In this document: piece by piece, positions 8,425 to 17,590 of the stretch
Position numbering within the stretch: the stretch's first letter is position 1
Layout of the letters: each line of letters begins with the position of its first letter
DNA from: Steroidobacter denitrificans
Lineage (GTDB): Bacteria > Pseudomonadota > Gammaproteobacteria > Steroidobacterales > Steroidobacteraceae
Direction of reading: 5' to 3'
Assembly: GCF_001579945.1 (NCBI RefSeq)
Contig: NZ_CP011971.1
Coordinates: 2,072,001-2,136,000 of the forward strand
DNA length: 64,000 bases
Notes under the pieces: model-generated
Told to the model about the DNA's origin: nothing
Seen by the model: the letters and a program-made list of their open reading frames with translations, nothing else
Databases searched by the model: none
Made by a program: the position numbers and the translations under genes

Positions 8425-9390
8425 ATGCAGGCAGTCGCCATGAGCACCGACCCGGGAGATCTGCGCCGGGCGTTCGGTACCTTTGCCACCGGAGTGACGA
8501 TCGTTACCGCCCGCAGCGTGACCGGACAGGACGTAGGCTTGACGGTCAACAGCTTCAGTTCCGTTTCGCTGGATCCCCCGATGGTGCTCTGGAGTCTCGC
8601 CAAAACCTCGGGAAACCGTGCCACTTTCATGGAAACGGACTCTTTTGCCGTACATATCCTGGCCCAGGAACAGGCTGATCTCGCCGCGATATTCGCCCAG
8701 CGCGGTGTTGATAAATTCGCCGGGCTCGAGCTTGATCGCGGTATCGAACAGGTCCCTTTGCTCGATAACTGCAGTGCCCGCTTCCAGTGTAAGACGGTTT
8801 TCCGCTTCGATGGCGGCGATCATGACATTCTAGGCGGCGAGATCGTCGCCTATGAGCATTTCGAGCGCCCTCCCCTGGTCTTCCTCTCCGGCCGGTATGC
8901 GATTGCCATGGAGCATCCCGAGGAGGGCCCGGCAGCCGAGGATCAAGAGCCGTTCGCCACCAGTACACTGATGTCGTTGCAGTATCTGGTGGCCAAGGCG
9001 CACTATCAATGTCAGCTTGCTCTACGGCCCGAGCTGGCCCGGGCGGATCTCACCGAGGTCGAGTTCTATCTGCTGGCGGTTGTAGCAATGACCAGTCCCT
9101 GTACAGTGGATTATCTCCTGCGGCGGGTAGAAACCTCGGGGGCCGAGGTCAGCAAGGTGAATATCGACCGTCTCGTGAATCGAGGCTTTCTGGTCAGGCA
9201 GAGCGCGGCGCGGGAAGATTTACGTATCACTATCGAAGGCGGCAAAATTCTGATGCGGCTCGCCGCCGTCAGAAAGACCATCGAAAGCGATGCCCTCAAG
9301 GACTTCAGTTTGACCGAGATCGGCGTCTTCAAACAAATGCTGCGCAGGGTGGTCCAGCGAACCATGCCGGCAGAGCACAGCCTGGCATGA
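8425..9390 (+). CDS. flavin reductase with C-terminal MarR-like domain (HPAH C1-like)
   Basis: 321-residue two-domain protein. Residues 1-170 are a flavin reductase of the HpaC family (AFGTFATGVTIVTA, LTVNSFSSVSLDPPMVLWSL, SFAVHILAQEQ, then GGDHDILGGEI), which uses NAD(P)H to make free reduced FMN/FAD for a partner monooxygenase. Residues about 200-320 look like a MarR winged helix. This layout is that of the C1 reductase of Acinetobacter p-hydroxyphenylacetate hydroxylase, where the extra domain senses the aromatic substrate. ATG 8425 and ATG 8440 are both possible starts; neither has a strong ribosome-binding site. No C2-type oxygenase is encoded next to it, so the partner lies elsewhere or is unusual. 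Confidence 0.87.
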   Translation: MQAVAMSTDPGDLRRAFGTFATGVTIVTARSVTGQDVGLTVNSFSSVSLDPPMVLWSLAKTSGNRATFMETDSFAVHILAQEQADLAAIFAQRGVDKFAGLELDRGIEQVPLLDNCSARFQCKTVFRFDGGDHDILGGEIVAYEHFERPPLVFLSGRYAIAMEHPEEGPAAEDQEPFATSTLMSLQYLVAKAHYQCQLALRPELARADLTEVEFYLLAVVAMTSPCTVDYLLRRVETSGAEVSKVNIDRLVNRGFLVRQSAAREDLRITIEGGKILMRLAAVRKTIESDALKDFSLTEIGVFKQMLRRVVQRTMPAEHSLA

Positions 9391-9473
9391 CGGCTCCCGC
9401 CGGAAATCGCCGTTCCCGATCCTCGGCGATCCCTGCCTCCTCGACCTCCCGCCCGAACCGCTGATGCCGCCGC

Positions 9474-9500
9474 GAGGTTGGATGCTACGCATCCAACCTC
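9474..9500. terminator. perfect 12-bp hairpin between convergent genes
   Basis: GAGGTTGGATGC (9474-9485) and GCATCCAACCTC (9489-9500) form a perfect stem with a 3-nt loop. It sits between the flavin reductase (plus) and dnaE (minus) and includes the last dnaE codons and its stop. No T-tract follows on either strand, so it would act as a transcript-end stabiliser or a non-canonical bidirectional terminator. Confidence 0.5.
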
Positions 9501-12500
9501 GATGCATACACCAGCCGCAGGCCGTCATGGCCGAATAATCGACTCAAACGCTCGGTCAGCTCGCAGGTCGGCGTCACCGACCATTCATCCGGCAGCACCA
9601 CTTCCGCGCGCGCCTCGATATTTCGGTAGCGTATCGCCACTTGGCAGCGTCCGCCGCGAAACGGCTGCAGCGTCTCGTGCAATGACTCGACGAACCGGCG
9701 ATCGACCCCGCGGTCGGCCTCGCCATCGGCATTGACGGGCCAGCGCAGCACCAGGCGGCGGCCATATCGTTCACGCGCCTGATCGATGTCCATCACGTGT
9801 TTGGCAGTCAGGCGCCAGTCCTCAATGTAATCATCGAAGCGCAGCGAGCCTTCGACTATCAGGATCGCACCCTTCGCGACCCGGCTGCGGTACTCCTGCC
9901 AGACATCCTCGAACATGGAGACCTCCATGCGGCCGCTGCGATCATCGAGCGTAAAAGTCGTACGCTGGCCGCGCTTGCCGGTTTCGAACACCATGCCGGC
10001 CACGGATACGGGTCTGCCCTTGAAATGAAATCCCTCGTTGCTTCCGGGTGCCGGCCGCTCTCCGATGATATCGGCGATGCGGCCGCTGATGATGGGACGC
10101 AGTTCGGCGGCGAATTCCTCGAATGGATGTCCGGTGAGATACAGCCCCAGAGTCTCGCGCTCCCCCTCCAGGCGCACGCGGGAACTCCAGTCCGGCAGCA
10201 CCTCCACCGGCACCGGCGCCTCGCTCTGTGTATTCGTATCCAGGAGGCCGAACATATCGTCCTGGCCGACGGCGCGTGCACGCAGAGTCTGGTCCGCAAG
10301 CTGCATCGCCGCCGGCAGACTGTGCATCAAGGTGGCACGGTTCGGCCCCAATGAATCGGCGGCGCCGGCGCGGATCAGCGCCTCCAGCACGCGGCGATTC
10401 ATGCGATTGATATCGGAGCGCCGGCATAGATCGGCCAGGTCGCGATAGGGACCGCCGCTGTCGCGTTGGGCAACCAGCATTTCCACGACGCCCTGGCCGA
10501 CGCCCTTGATCGCACCGAGTCCATAGCGAATACGGCGTTCGCCCGATACCGTGAACATGTAGTGCGAAGCGTTGACATCGGGCGGCTCGACCTCGAGCCG
10601 CATACGGCGCGCCTCATCGATCAGAGTCACGACCTTGTCGGTCTTGTCCATGTCCGCCGACAACACCGCTGCCATGAAGGCGGCTGGATAATGCGTCTTG
10701 AGCCAGGCGGTCTGATAGGACAGCAGCGCGTAAGCGGCGGAGTGGGACTTGTTGAAGCCGTACCCCGCAAATTTTTCCATGAGATCGAAGATATGTTCCG
10801 CCGTGCGCTGTGCGACACCACGGCCGGTCGCGCCGGTCACGAAGATCGAACGCTGCTGCGCCATTTCCTCGGGCTTTTTCTTGCCCATCGCCCGGCGCAA
10901 CAGGTCGGCTCCGCCCAGCGTATAGCCGGCCAGCACCTGGGCAATCTGCATGACCTGTTCCTGGTACAGGATGACACCGTAGGTCGGGGCCAGTACAGGC
11001 TGTAGATCGGGATGCAGATAGTCGATCGGCCCGGTGATCTTGCCATGCTTGCGGGCGATGAAGTCATCGACCATGCCCGATTGCAGCGGTCCCGGCCGGA
11101 ACAAGGCCACGAGCGCGATGATGTCCTCGAAGCAGTCCGGCTGCAGACGCCGGATGAGATCCTTCATGCCGCGCGATTCGAGCTGGAATACTGCAGTGGT
11201 TGTACAGCGCTTGAGCAGATCGTAGGTGGCCGTATCGTCCATGGGCAGTGCGGCCATGTCCAGCAACGCTTCGCCGTGCTGCAAGCGCTGCGCATTGATG
11301 GTCTTGACGGCCCAGTCGATGATCGTCAGGGTGCGCAGGCCCAGAAAATCGAACTTGACGAGCCCGACTGCTTCCACATCATCCTTGTCGAATTGGGTGA
11401 CGACGCTGCCGCCGGAGGCATCACAGAACAGCGGGGTGAAATCCGTCAGCATCGAGGGCGCGATCACCACGCCGCCGGCATGCATGCCGGCGTTGCGGAC
11501 CAGGCCTTCCAGCGACATGGCCATATCCAGCAGTGCGCGCGTCTCCTCCTCCTCGCGATAGCGGCGCCGCAGTTCCTCCTCCTTCTCCATGGCTGCCTTC
11601 AGCGTGATGCCGAGTTCAAACGGTATCAGCTTGGCGATCGAATCGGCGTAGCCGTAACTCTGGCCGAAGATCCGCGCGACGTCGCGCACCACCGCCTTGG
11701 CGGCCATGGTGCCGTAGGTAATGATCTGGGAGACGCGCTCGCGCCCGTAGCGCTGCGCCACATAGTCGATGACCCGATCACGGCCGTCCATGCAGAAGTC
11801 GATATCGAAGTCGGGCATGGAGACGCGTTCCGGATTGAGGAAGCGTTCGAACAGCAGATCGTAGCGCAGCGGGTCAAGATCGGTAATGCCAAGGGCGTAC
11901 GCCACCAGGGATCCGGCGCCCGAACCGCGGCCGGGGCCGACCGGCACACCATTGTCGCGTGCCCAGCGAATGAAGTCCGCTACGATCAGAAAATAGCCGG
12001 CGAAGCCCATCGGGCAGATGACGCCGAGTTCCGCATCCAGGCGTTCCTGATATTCCCGCGGGGTGATCACGCGCGCCTTCATGGGTGCGGCACCGAGCCG
12101 GAGCAGTCTTTGCTGCAGCCCCCGCTGCGACTCCTCACGCAAAAAATCCTCCATGCTCATGCCGGAAGGCACGGGATACGGCGGCAGCACCGACTTGCCG
12201 AGGGTCAGTTGCAGGGTGCAGCGCCGGGCGATCTCGACGGAATTCGTCAGCGCCTCGGGCAGCTCCTTGAACAAGGCCGCCATTTCCTGCGGCGACTTGA
12301 GATACTGCTCGCGGCTGTAATGCCGCGACCGCTTGGGATCATCGAGCAGGCTGCCTTCCTGGATGCATACGCGCGCTTCATGCGCATCGAAGTCCGTGGG
12401 CCGCAGAAAACGTACGTCGTTCGTGGCGACGATCGGCACACCCCGCTCGCAGGCGAGTTCGAGCGAGCCCTGGATGAGCCGCTCTTCCGCCTCGCGGCCG

Positions 12501-13030
12501 GTACGCTGTAATTCCAGATAAAAGCGATCGCCGAACAGATCGAGCCAGAAGCCCAGTGCCGTGCGGGCGTCCTCGGGACGCCCGTTGACGATTGCCCGGC
12601 CCACATCTCCCGCGCGCGCGCCCGACAAGGCGATCAGCCCGGCCAGGTCTTCGCGGGTCAGCCAGCCGCGGTCGACCATCGGTATGCCTTTGCTTTGCCC
12701 TTCCTGCCAGCTGCGGCTGACCAGGCGCGTGAGATTGCGGTAACCGGTCTCGTTCTGGCACAGCATGACCAGCGTCGAGGGATCCGCGCGCTCGTCCGGT
12801 TCGCGCACTCGCAGATCGACGCCGATGAGCGGCTTGACGCCGCGGGCGAGCGCCGCCTTGTAGAACTTCACCATGGCGAACAAATTGCCCTGGTCCGTCA
12901 GCGCTACCGCAGGCATGCCGGCGGCTGCGACCGCGTCCATCAATCCGCCCTGTTGACCCTCGCTCGTGATCCGCACCACGCTGTCGGCCAGCGAGTATTC
13001 GGTATGCAGATGCAAATGGATGAAGTTCAT
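9485..13030 (-). CDS. dnaE: DNA polymerase III alpha subunit
   Basis: 1181-residue replicative polymerase, close to the E. coli length of 1160. It starts with the PHP domain motif HLHLHTEYSLADS. The catalytic aspartates are in PDFDIDFCMDGRD near residue 405, and the internal beta-clamp-binding motif QDDMF is near residue 922, where E. coli has QADMF. The finger, OB and C-terminal tau-binding regions are present by length. It follows rnhB by 75 bp, as in the conserved lpxA-lpxB-rnhB-dnaE order, but accA is not next to it. The 3' end lies in a strong hairpin. Confidence 0.98.
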   Translation of the reverse strand: MNFIHLHLHTEYSLADSVVRITSEGQQGGLMDAVAAAGMPAVALTDQGNLFAMVKFYKAALARGVKPLIGVDLRVREPDERADPSTLVMLCQNETGYRNLTRLVSRSWQEGQSKGIPMVDRGWLTREDLAGLIALSGARAGDVGRAIVNGRPEDARTALGFWLDLFGDRFYLELQRTGREAEERLIQGSLELACERGVPIVATNDVRFLRPTDFDAHEARVCIQEGSLLDDPKRSRHYSREQYLKSPQEMAALFKELPEALTNSVEIARRCTLQLTLGKSVLPPYPVPSGMSMEDFLREESQRGLQQRLLRLGAAPMKARVITPREYQERLDAELGVICPMGFAGYFLIVADFIRWARDNGVPVGPGRGSGAGSLVAYALGITDLDPLRYDLLFERFLNPERVSMPDFDIDFCMDGRDRVIDYVAQRYGRERVSQIITYGTMAAKAVVRDVARIFGQSYGYADSIAKLIPFELGITLKAAMEKEEELRRRYREEEETRALLDMAMSLEGLVRNAGMHAGGVVIAPSMLTDFTPLFCDASGGSVVTQFDKDDVEAVGLVKFDFLGLRTLTIIDWAVKTINAQRLQHGEALLDMAALPMDDTATYDLLKRCTTTAVFQLESRGMKDLIRRLQPDCFEDIIALVALFRPGPLQSGMVDDFIARKHGKITGPIDYLHPDLQPVLAPTYGVILYQEQVMQIAQVLAGYTLGGADLLRRAMGKKKPEEMAQQRSIFVTGATGRGVAQRTAEHIFDLMEKFAGYGFNKSHSAAYALLSYQTAWLKTHYPAAFMAAVLSADMDKTDKVVTLIDEARRMRLEVEPPDVNASHYMFTVSGERRIRYGLGAIKGVGQGVVEMLVAQRDSGGPYRDLADLCRRSDINRMNRRVLEALIRAGAADSLGPNRATLMHSLPAAMQLADQTLRARAVGQDDMFGLLDTNTQSEAPVPVEVLPDWSSRVRLEGERETLGLYLTGHPFEEFAAELRPIISGRIADIIGERPAPGSNEGFHFKGRPVSVAGMVFETGKRGQRTTFTLDDRSGRMEVSMFEDVWQEYRSRVAKGAILIVEGSLRFDDYIEDWRLTAKHVMDIDQARERYGRRLVLRWPVNADGEADRGVDRRFVESLHETLQPFRGGRCQVAIRYRNIEARAEVVLPDEWSVTPTCELTERLSRLFGHDGLRLVYASRLDA

Positions 13031-13105
13031 TTCATATCGTCGTTACTGCTCATGGCCATCATCTTCCCGGGTATGCGCCGGATAACGGTGCCTTGCGAGC
13101 GAATC

Positions 13106-13744
13106 TCAGGCGCCAGGCCAACTCGCGGGTCTTCCCTCCAGAGCAAGCCTGACAGGCGCGAAACTGCGCCGGTGTATCGGACTCGCGCCCCAGCGCGCCA
13201 GTGCGCGATAATGCATTGCGGTACCGTAGCCCTTGTGCTTTGCCAATCCGTAATGCGGATAAATCGTATCCAGAGCCGTCATCATGTGATCGCGGGTGGA
13301 TTTCGCAAGAATGGAAGCCGCGCTGATGCATTGCTCCAGCCGATCGCCGCCGACGATCGCCTCGAAGCTGCAACCCAGCGCCAGACCCGCAAACGACGGA
13401 CAACGGTTACCGTCGACCTTTACATGTGCCGGACGCACCCGTAGCCCCAGCAGCGCCCGTCGCATCGCCAGATGGGTCGCCTCCAGGATATTGAGCGTAT
13501 CGATTTCCTCGACATCGGCCCACGCCACCGACCAGGCCAGCGCCACGCTGCGTATCTTGCCGGCCAGATGCCGGCGTGCCTGCTCGCCGAGCTGCTTCGA
13601 GTCACGGATGCCACGAATACGCCGGCGCGGATCGAGGATCACCGCCGCCGCTACGACCGGTCCGGCGAGCGGACCACGGCCGGCCTCATCGACACCGGCC
13701 AGCAGCCCCTCGCGAGCCCGATCCAGCGCCCATTGAGAGTTCAT
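13106..13744 (-). CDS. rnhB: ribonuclease HII
   Basis: 212-residue RNase HII, which nicks RNA-DNA hybrids and single ribonucleotides in DNA. The family motif [19 protein letters not shown] holds the D-E catalytic pair; further acidic residues (ACVKVDGN-like VKVDGNRCP, then [11 protein letters not shown]) follow in order. The start at 13744 is preferred to an in-frame start at 13771 because it overlaps the lpxB stop as ATGA, giving coupling. Length matches the family (about 200). It lies in the lpxB-rnhB-dnaE operon. Confidence 0.96.
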   Translation of the reverse strand: MNSQWALDRAREGLLAGVDEAGRGPLAGPVVAAAVILDPRRRIRGIRDSKQLGEQARRHLAGKIRSVALAWSVAWADVEEIDTLNILEATHLAMRRALLGLRVRPAHVKVDGNRCPSFAGLALGCSFEAIVGGDRLEQCISAASILAKSTRDHMMTALDTIYPHYGLAKHKGYGTAMHYRALARWGASPIHRRSFAPVRLALEGRPASWPGA

Positions 13745-14931
13745 GCCCGCCGTTCCCCGTGCGCCTCGCACTCGGTCCCATCATCGATCAGCGCAACGAT
13801 CGCCGCCGCCGCGCTGGCGCTCGCGTCACGCCGCAGCATGCCGTGCATGTCTGTGAAAGTTTGCATCAGCTGCTCGCGATCCGCACGCTCGAGCTGTGCC
13901 AGCAGGGCCGGTCCGAGCACCTCCGCGCGCACTTGCCGGTTGAAGTACTCGGGAACGATCTGCCGGCCCGCCAACAGGTTGGGCTGAGCAAAGAAAGGAG
14001 CCCTGAAAAGCTGCAAGGTCTTGAGCAAAAAGCTGGTCGGCCAGCCCAGGCGATAGGCCACGACCATCGGTCGCTTCACCAAAGCAGCCTCCAGGGTGGC
14101 CGTGCCGGACGCCAGCAGCAGCACATCCGCGGCGGCCATCACCTGCTGGGCCTGCCCGTCCGCCAGGCGCACCCGCTCCGCCACGCCAGCCTCGGCCAGT
14201 GCGGCGGTCAGGATCCGGCGGGCCGGTTCATTCGCCGGCGCCGCGATGAACTGCAGCTGTGGCCTTCGCTCCAGCAGCCACTTGACGGTCGCCGCGAAGG
14301 GCGGTGCCAGACGTGCCACCTCCCCTCGCCGGCTGCCCGGCAAAAGACCGATGCAAATTTGCTGCCGGACCAATCCCAGCGCATCGCGCGCCTCGTAAGG
14401 GTCCAGATGCAGGGGAATCCGGTCGGCCAGTGGATGACCGACGAAAACCGCGGGTACACCATGCGCGTCATAGAATGGCTTCTCGAACGGCAGCAGGCAC
14501 AGGATGAGATCCACGGCGCGTCCGATCGTGCGTACCCGGCCCTGACGCCAGGCCCATACCTGCGGGCTGACATACTGGACGGTGGGGATGCCATGCGCCT
14601 TGATGACCGGTGCCAGGCGAAGATTGAACTCCTTGGCGTCCACGCCGATGTATACGTCGGGGCGCTGCTCCAGCACACGTGCCCGCAGCCTGCGGCGGAT
14701 ACGCAGCAGGCGCGGCAAATGCGGAACGATCTCGAACAGCCCCATCAGGGCCAGTTCCTCGGCGCGTTCCCAGGGCTCGCAGCCAGCCGCAATCATCCGC
14801 GGTCCGGCAATGCCGGCGAAGCGGGCCTGCGGCAGCCTGGCGCGCAAGGCATCGATCAGCTGGGCTCCGAGGTTGTCGCCGGAGGCCTCGCCGGCCACCA
14901 GAACGATGAACGGCGCTGCCCTACTGGACAC
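13741..14931 (-). CDS. lpxB: lipid-A-disaccharide synthase
   Basis: 396-residue glycosyltransferase that joins UDP-diacylglucosamine and lipid X to form the lipid A disaccharide at the inner membrane. It shows the N-terminal signature [14 protein letters not shown], then [13 protein letters not shown] and the sugar-nucleotide-binding [10 protein letters not shown], with [16 protein letters not shown] near the C-terminus. The start codon is GTG at 14931; no ATG precedes the conserved strand. It follows lpxA by 39 bp and overlaps rnhB by ATGA. Confidence 0.97.
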   Translation of the reverse strand: MSSRAAPFIVLVAGEASGDNLGAQLIDALRARLPQARFAGIAGPRMIAAGCEPWERAEELALMGLFEIVPHLPRLLRIRRRLRARVLEQRPDVYIGVDAKEFNLRLAPVIKAHGIPTVQYVSPQVWAWRQGRVRTIGRAVDLILCLLPFEKPFYDAHGVPAVFVGHPLADRIPLHLDPYEARDALGLVRQQICIGLLPGSRRGEVARLAPPFAATVKWLLERRPQLQFIAAPANEPARRILTAALAEAGVAERVRLADGQAQQVMAAADVLLLASGTATLEAALVKRPMVVAYRLGWPTSFLLKTLQLFRAPFFAQPNLLAGRQIVPEYFNRQVRAEVLGPALLAQLERADREQLMQTFTDMHGMLRRDASASAAAAIVALIDDGTECEAHGERRA

Positions 14932-14970
14932 GGTCGCAGAGGTGCCTGTCGAGGCCGGGGGAACCTGTGT

Positions 14971-15759
14971 TCACCGAACGATTCCGACCCGCTCACGCCG
15001 GGGCGTGGAGTCGTTCAGGAAGTCCACCAGGGGCAGGAGCTCCGGCTGGCGGGCGCTGCGCTGTACGAGTTCGGCGCTCGCCTGGGACAACTTGAGTTTC
15101 GAGCGATAAAGGATCTTGTAGGCATCCTTGATGTTGCGGATCTGCTCCGGCGTATAGCCGCGCCGCTTCAGTCCTTCGGCATTGACGCTATGCGGCTCGG
15201 CCGGACGTCCGACCGCCATCACGAACGGCGGCACGTCCCGCGTGACCGCCGTATTGTTGGCGATGAATGCATGCGGTCCGACCTTGCAGAACTGATGCAC
15301 ACCGGAGAACCCGCCCATGTGCACCCAGTCGCCTAACTCGACATGCCCGCCCAGAGTCGCATAGTTCGCGAACACGCAATGCGAACCGATAACGCAATCG
15401 TGTCCCACATGCGCCCCCGCCATGAACAGATTGTCATTGGCGATGCAGGTGACCAGCCGGTCCTTGGTCGTGCCGCGGTTGATCGTGCAGTTTTCGCGAA
15501 AACAATTGCGATCGCCGATTTCCAGGCGTGTCGGCTCGCCGCGGTACATCAGATCCTGCGGCGCCGCGCCGATCGAGGCAAACTGGAAAATCCTGTTATC
15601 GCAGCCGATCGTCGTGGGACCGTCGATCACGACATGTGCGCCGATCCAGGTTCCCGCGCCGATCTTCACGCCGGCACCGATCACCGTGTAGGCTCCGACC
15701 TCGACTCCCTCCGCCAGTTCGGCGTCCGGGGCGATCAATGCAGTCGAATGGATCGGCAT
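14971..15759 (-). CDS. lpxA: UDP-N-acetylglucosamine acyltransferase
   Basis: 262-residue left-handed beta-helix trimeric acyltransferase for the first step of lipid A synthesis. It starts IHSTALIAPDAELAEGVEVG with hexapeptide repeats throughout, and has the catalytic His region FMAGAHVGHDCVIG and the C-terminal helical part (GVHQFCKVGPHAFI, LKRRGYTPEQIRNIKDAYK). Length matches E. coli (262). It lies 32 bp after fabZ and 39 bp before lpxB. Confidence 0.98.
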   Translation of the reverse strand: MPIHSTALIAPDAELAEGVEVGAYTVIGAGVKIGAGTWIGAHVVIDGPTTIGCDNRIFQFASIGAAPQDLMYRGEPTRLEIGDRNCFRENCTINRGTTKDRLVTCIANDNLFMAGAHVGHDCVIGSHCVFANYATLGGHVELGDWVHMGGFSGVHQFCKVGPHAFIANNTAVTRDVPPFVMAVGRPAEPHSVNAEGLKRRGYTPEQIRNIKDAYKILYRSKLKLSQASAELVQRSARQPELLPLVDFLNDSTPRRERVGIVR

Positions 15760-15791
15760 GTAGCTGTCTCGATATTTCGCGAACGGCGCCT

Positions 15792-16256
15792 TCAGGAACC
15801 CAAAGCGATCATGATTTCCGCGCTGGCGACTTCCTCGCCGTCGACATCGGCTATCGTGGAAAATTTCCAGATGCCGCGCAATGAGCGCTCCAGCTTCGCC
15901 TGGAGAATCAGCGAGTCGCCCGGCACCACGGGACGCCGGAAACGCGACTTGTCGACACCTACGAAATACAGCTGGCTCTGTCCATCCGGATAGATTCCGG
16001 CGGTGACGAAACCCAGGATGCCCGCGGCCTGGGCCAGCGCCTCCAGAATGATGACTCCCGGAAACACGGGACGATTGGGGAAGTGGCCGGTAAAGAACGG
16101 TTCATTGAAAGTCACGTTCTTGAGCGCACGGATGCTCACGCCCGGTCGGCATTCCAGCACTCGATCGACCAGCAGGAAAGGATAGCGATGCGGTAGACGC
16201 CGCATCACTTCCTGGATATCCATGGTCAAGACTTCTGACGTCAAGGCTTCTGACAT
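15792..16256 (-). CDS. fabZ: 3-hydroxyacyl-ACP dehydratase
   Basis: 154-residue hot-dog dehydratase of fatty-acid synthesis, giving trans-2-enoyl-ACP. Motifs are [13 protein letters not shown], the catalytic-His segment [22 protein letters not shown], and [11 protein letters not shown]. The start is set at ATG 16256, which has GAGGT 7 bases upstream. A longer frame reaches an ATG at 16319 overlapping the lpxD stop, but that has no ribosome-binding site and adds a non-conserved stretch. ATG 16223 is a third option. It competes with lpxA for hydroxyacyl-ACP, consistent with their adjacency. Confidence 0.96.
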   Translation of the reverse strand: MSEALTSEVLTMDIQEVMRRLPHRYPFLLVDRVLECRPGVSIRALKNVTFNEPFFTGHFPNRPVFPGVIILEALAQAAGILGFVTAGIYPDGQSQLYFVGVDKSRFRRPVVPGDSLILQAKLERSLRGIWKFSTIADVDGEEVASAEIMIALGS

Positions 16257-16315
16257 TATGACCTCGTGTCTGATCGTTGAGCCGGAGGGGCCAAGGCTCC
16301 GGCCATCGGAACCGT

Positions 16316-17539
16316 TCATCGGCGGCGACGGGCGATACGATTTCGCTTCCTGCCCTTGGGATCGGCTCCCGCGCCCGCAGAGGGAGCAGCGGGCGGCTCC
16401 GGCGGCGGTTCGAAGAGCGGTCGATGCGATGATTCCGGCGAGGATTCCTGGGACGATACGGCCGGTGATCCACGGGGCGTGGCGCGAACCGCATCATCCG
16501 GAAGATCCGTGGGTGCATCCTGAAATCGCGAACGCAGTTTGCGCACGGTGCGCGCCAGTTCATCCAGTTGATAGAACCGCGCGGCATTCCGTCGAAAGCG
16601 GCTGGTGGGCTCCACCGGCAAGCCGCTCGAATAATAGCCTGGCTGATGAATGCTGCTGGAAACGAACGACCGGCCGGTCAGCACCACATCGTCACAGATG
16701 GTCAGGTGTCCGGCGATGCCGACCTGTCCGCCGACCATGCAGCGCCGCCCGATGGTGGTACTGCCCGACACTCCGGCGCAACCGGCGATGACGGTGTGTG
16801 CACCGATGCGTACGTTGTGCGCGATCTGGATCTGATTATCCAACTTCACCCCATCCTCGATGACCGTATCTTCGATCGCGCCGCGGTCGATCGTGGTATT
16901 CGCGCCGATCTCGACATCGTCGCCGACACGCACGCTGCCTACCTGCGGCACTTTGATCCACTCGCCTTGCTCGGGCGCCAGGCCGAAGCCGTCGGCACCG
17001 ATCACCGCCCCCGGATGCAGCAGGCAGCGCTTTCCGAGCCGCACGTCCTCGCACACGGTCACACGTGCGACCAGACGAGTATCCGCACCGATGCGCGCAT
17101 CGTCCAGAACGATACAGCCCGGACCCAGGACGACATGCGCCCCGATCACCACCCGTGGCCCCACCATGCAATGCGGACCGATCGATGCACTGGGATCGAT
17201 GCTCGCCGATGGATCCACGATCGCACTGGGATGACGGCCTGCCGGACGCGCTGCGGGAGGATGCAGCCACTGCGCGATGCGTGCATACACCGCACGAGGA
17301 TTGGAGCAAAGCAGTGCCGGCACCGGACATTCGTCGGCATAGCGTGGCTCCAGCACGACGGCACCGACGCCGGTGGATGCCAGGACGCGGCGATGACGTG
17401 CCTCCGCCAGAAAACTGATCGCATCGGCATCGGCGCTTTCCAAGGTAGCCACGCGTCTGACGCGTGCTTCCGGATCGCCTCTGAGCGTGCAGCCGAAGCG
17501 GACCGCCAGTTCTCCCAGGCTCGTACCCGTCTCGGTCAT
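16316..17539 (-). CDS. lpxD: UDP-3-O-acylglucosamine N-acyltransferase, long C-terminal tail
   Basis: 407-residue third enzyme of lipid A synthesis. The N-terminal uridine-binding domain is followed by a hexapeptide beta-helix (VIGADGFGLAPEQGEW, GANTTIDRGAIEDTVI, and the catalytic-His segment NQIQIAHNVRIG), then the short helix with QLDELARTVRKLR near residue 335. E. coli LpxD has 341 residues. Here about 60 extra residues follow, rich in Ser, Pro and Glu and ending in a basic cluster (KGRKRNRIARRRR). The tail looks disordered. It is in the skp-lpxD-fabZ operon, 51 bp after skp. Confidence 0.96.
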   Translation of the reverse strand: MTETGTSLGELAVRFGCTLRGDPEARVRRVATLESADADAISFLAEARHRRVLASTGVGAVVLEPRYADECPVPALLCSNPRAVYARIAQWLHPPAARPAGRHPSAIVDPSASIDPSASIGPHCMVGPRVVIGAHVVLGPGCIVLDDARIGADTRLVARVTVCEDVRLGKRCLLHPGAVIGADGFGLAPEQGEWIKVPQVGSVRVGDDVEIGANTTIDRGAIEDTVIEDGVKLDNQIQIAHNVRIGAHTVIAGCAGVSGSTTIGRRCMVGGQVGIAGHLTICDDVVLTGRSFVSSSIHQPGYYSSGLPVEPTSRFRRNAARFYQLDELARTVRKLRSRFQDAPTDLPDDAVRATPRGSPAVSSQESSPESSHRPLFEPPPEPPAAPSAGAGADPKGRKRNRIARRRR

Positions 17540-17590
17540 GAGGCGCCAATCATGAAGGTTACTGCCCGCGCCGATGGCACGGGGTGGATA

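Noticed and set aside
11012-12511. 499-residue plus-strand open frame opposite dnaE
   Set aside because: It is fully antisense to a certain gene, rich in His/Arg/Gln and has no recognisable domain; such frames arise from the codon bias of GC-rich genes.
16257-16319. fabZ starting at the ATG that overlaps the lpxD stop
   Set aside because: No ribosome-binding site and 21 extra non-conserved residues; the internal ATG at 16256 has GAGGT at good spacing.
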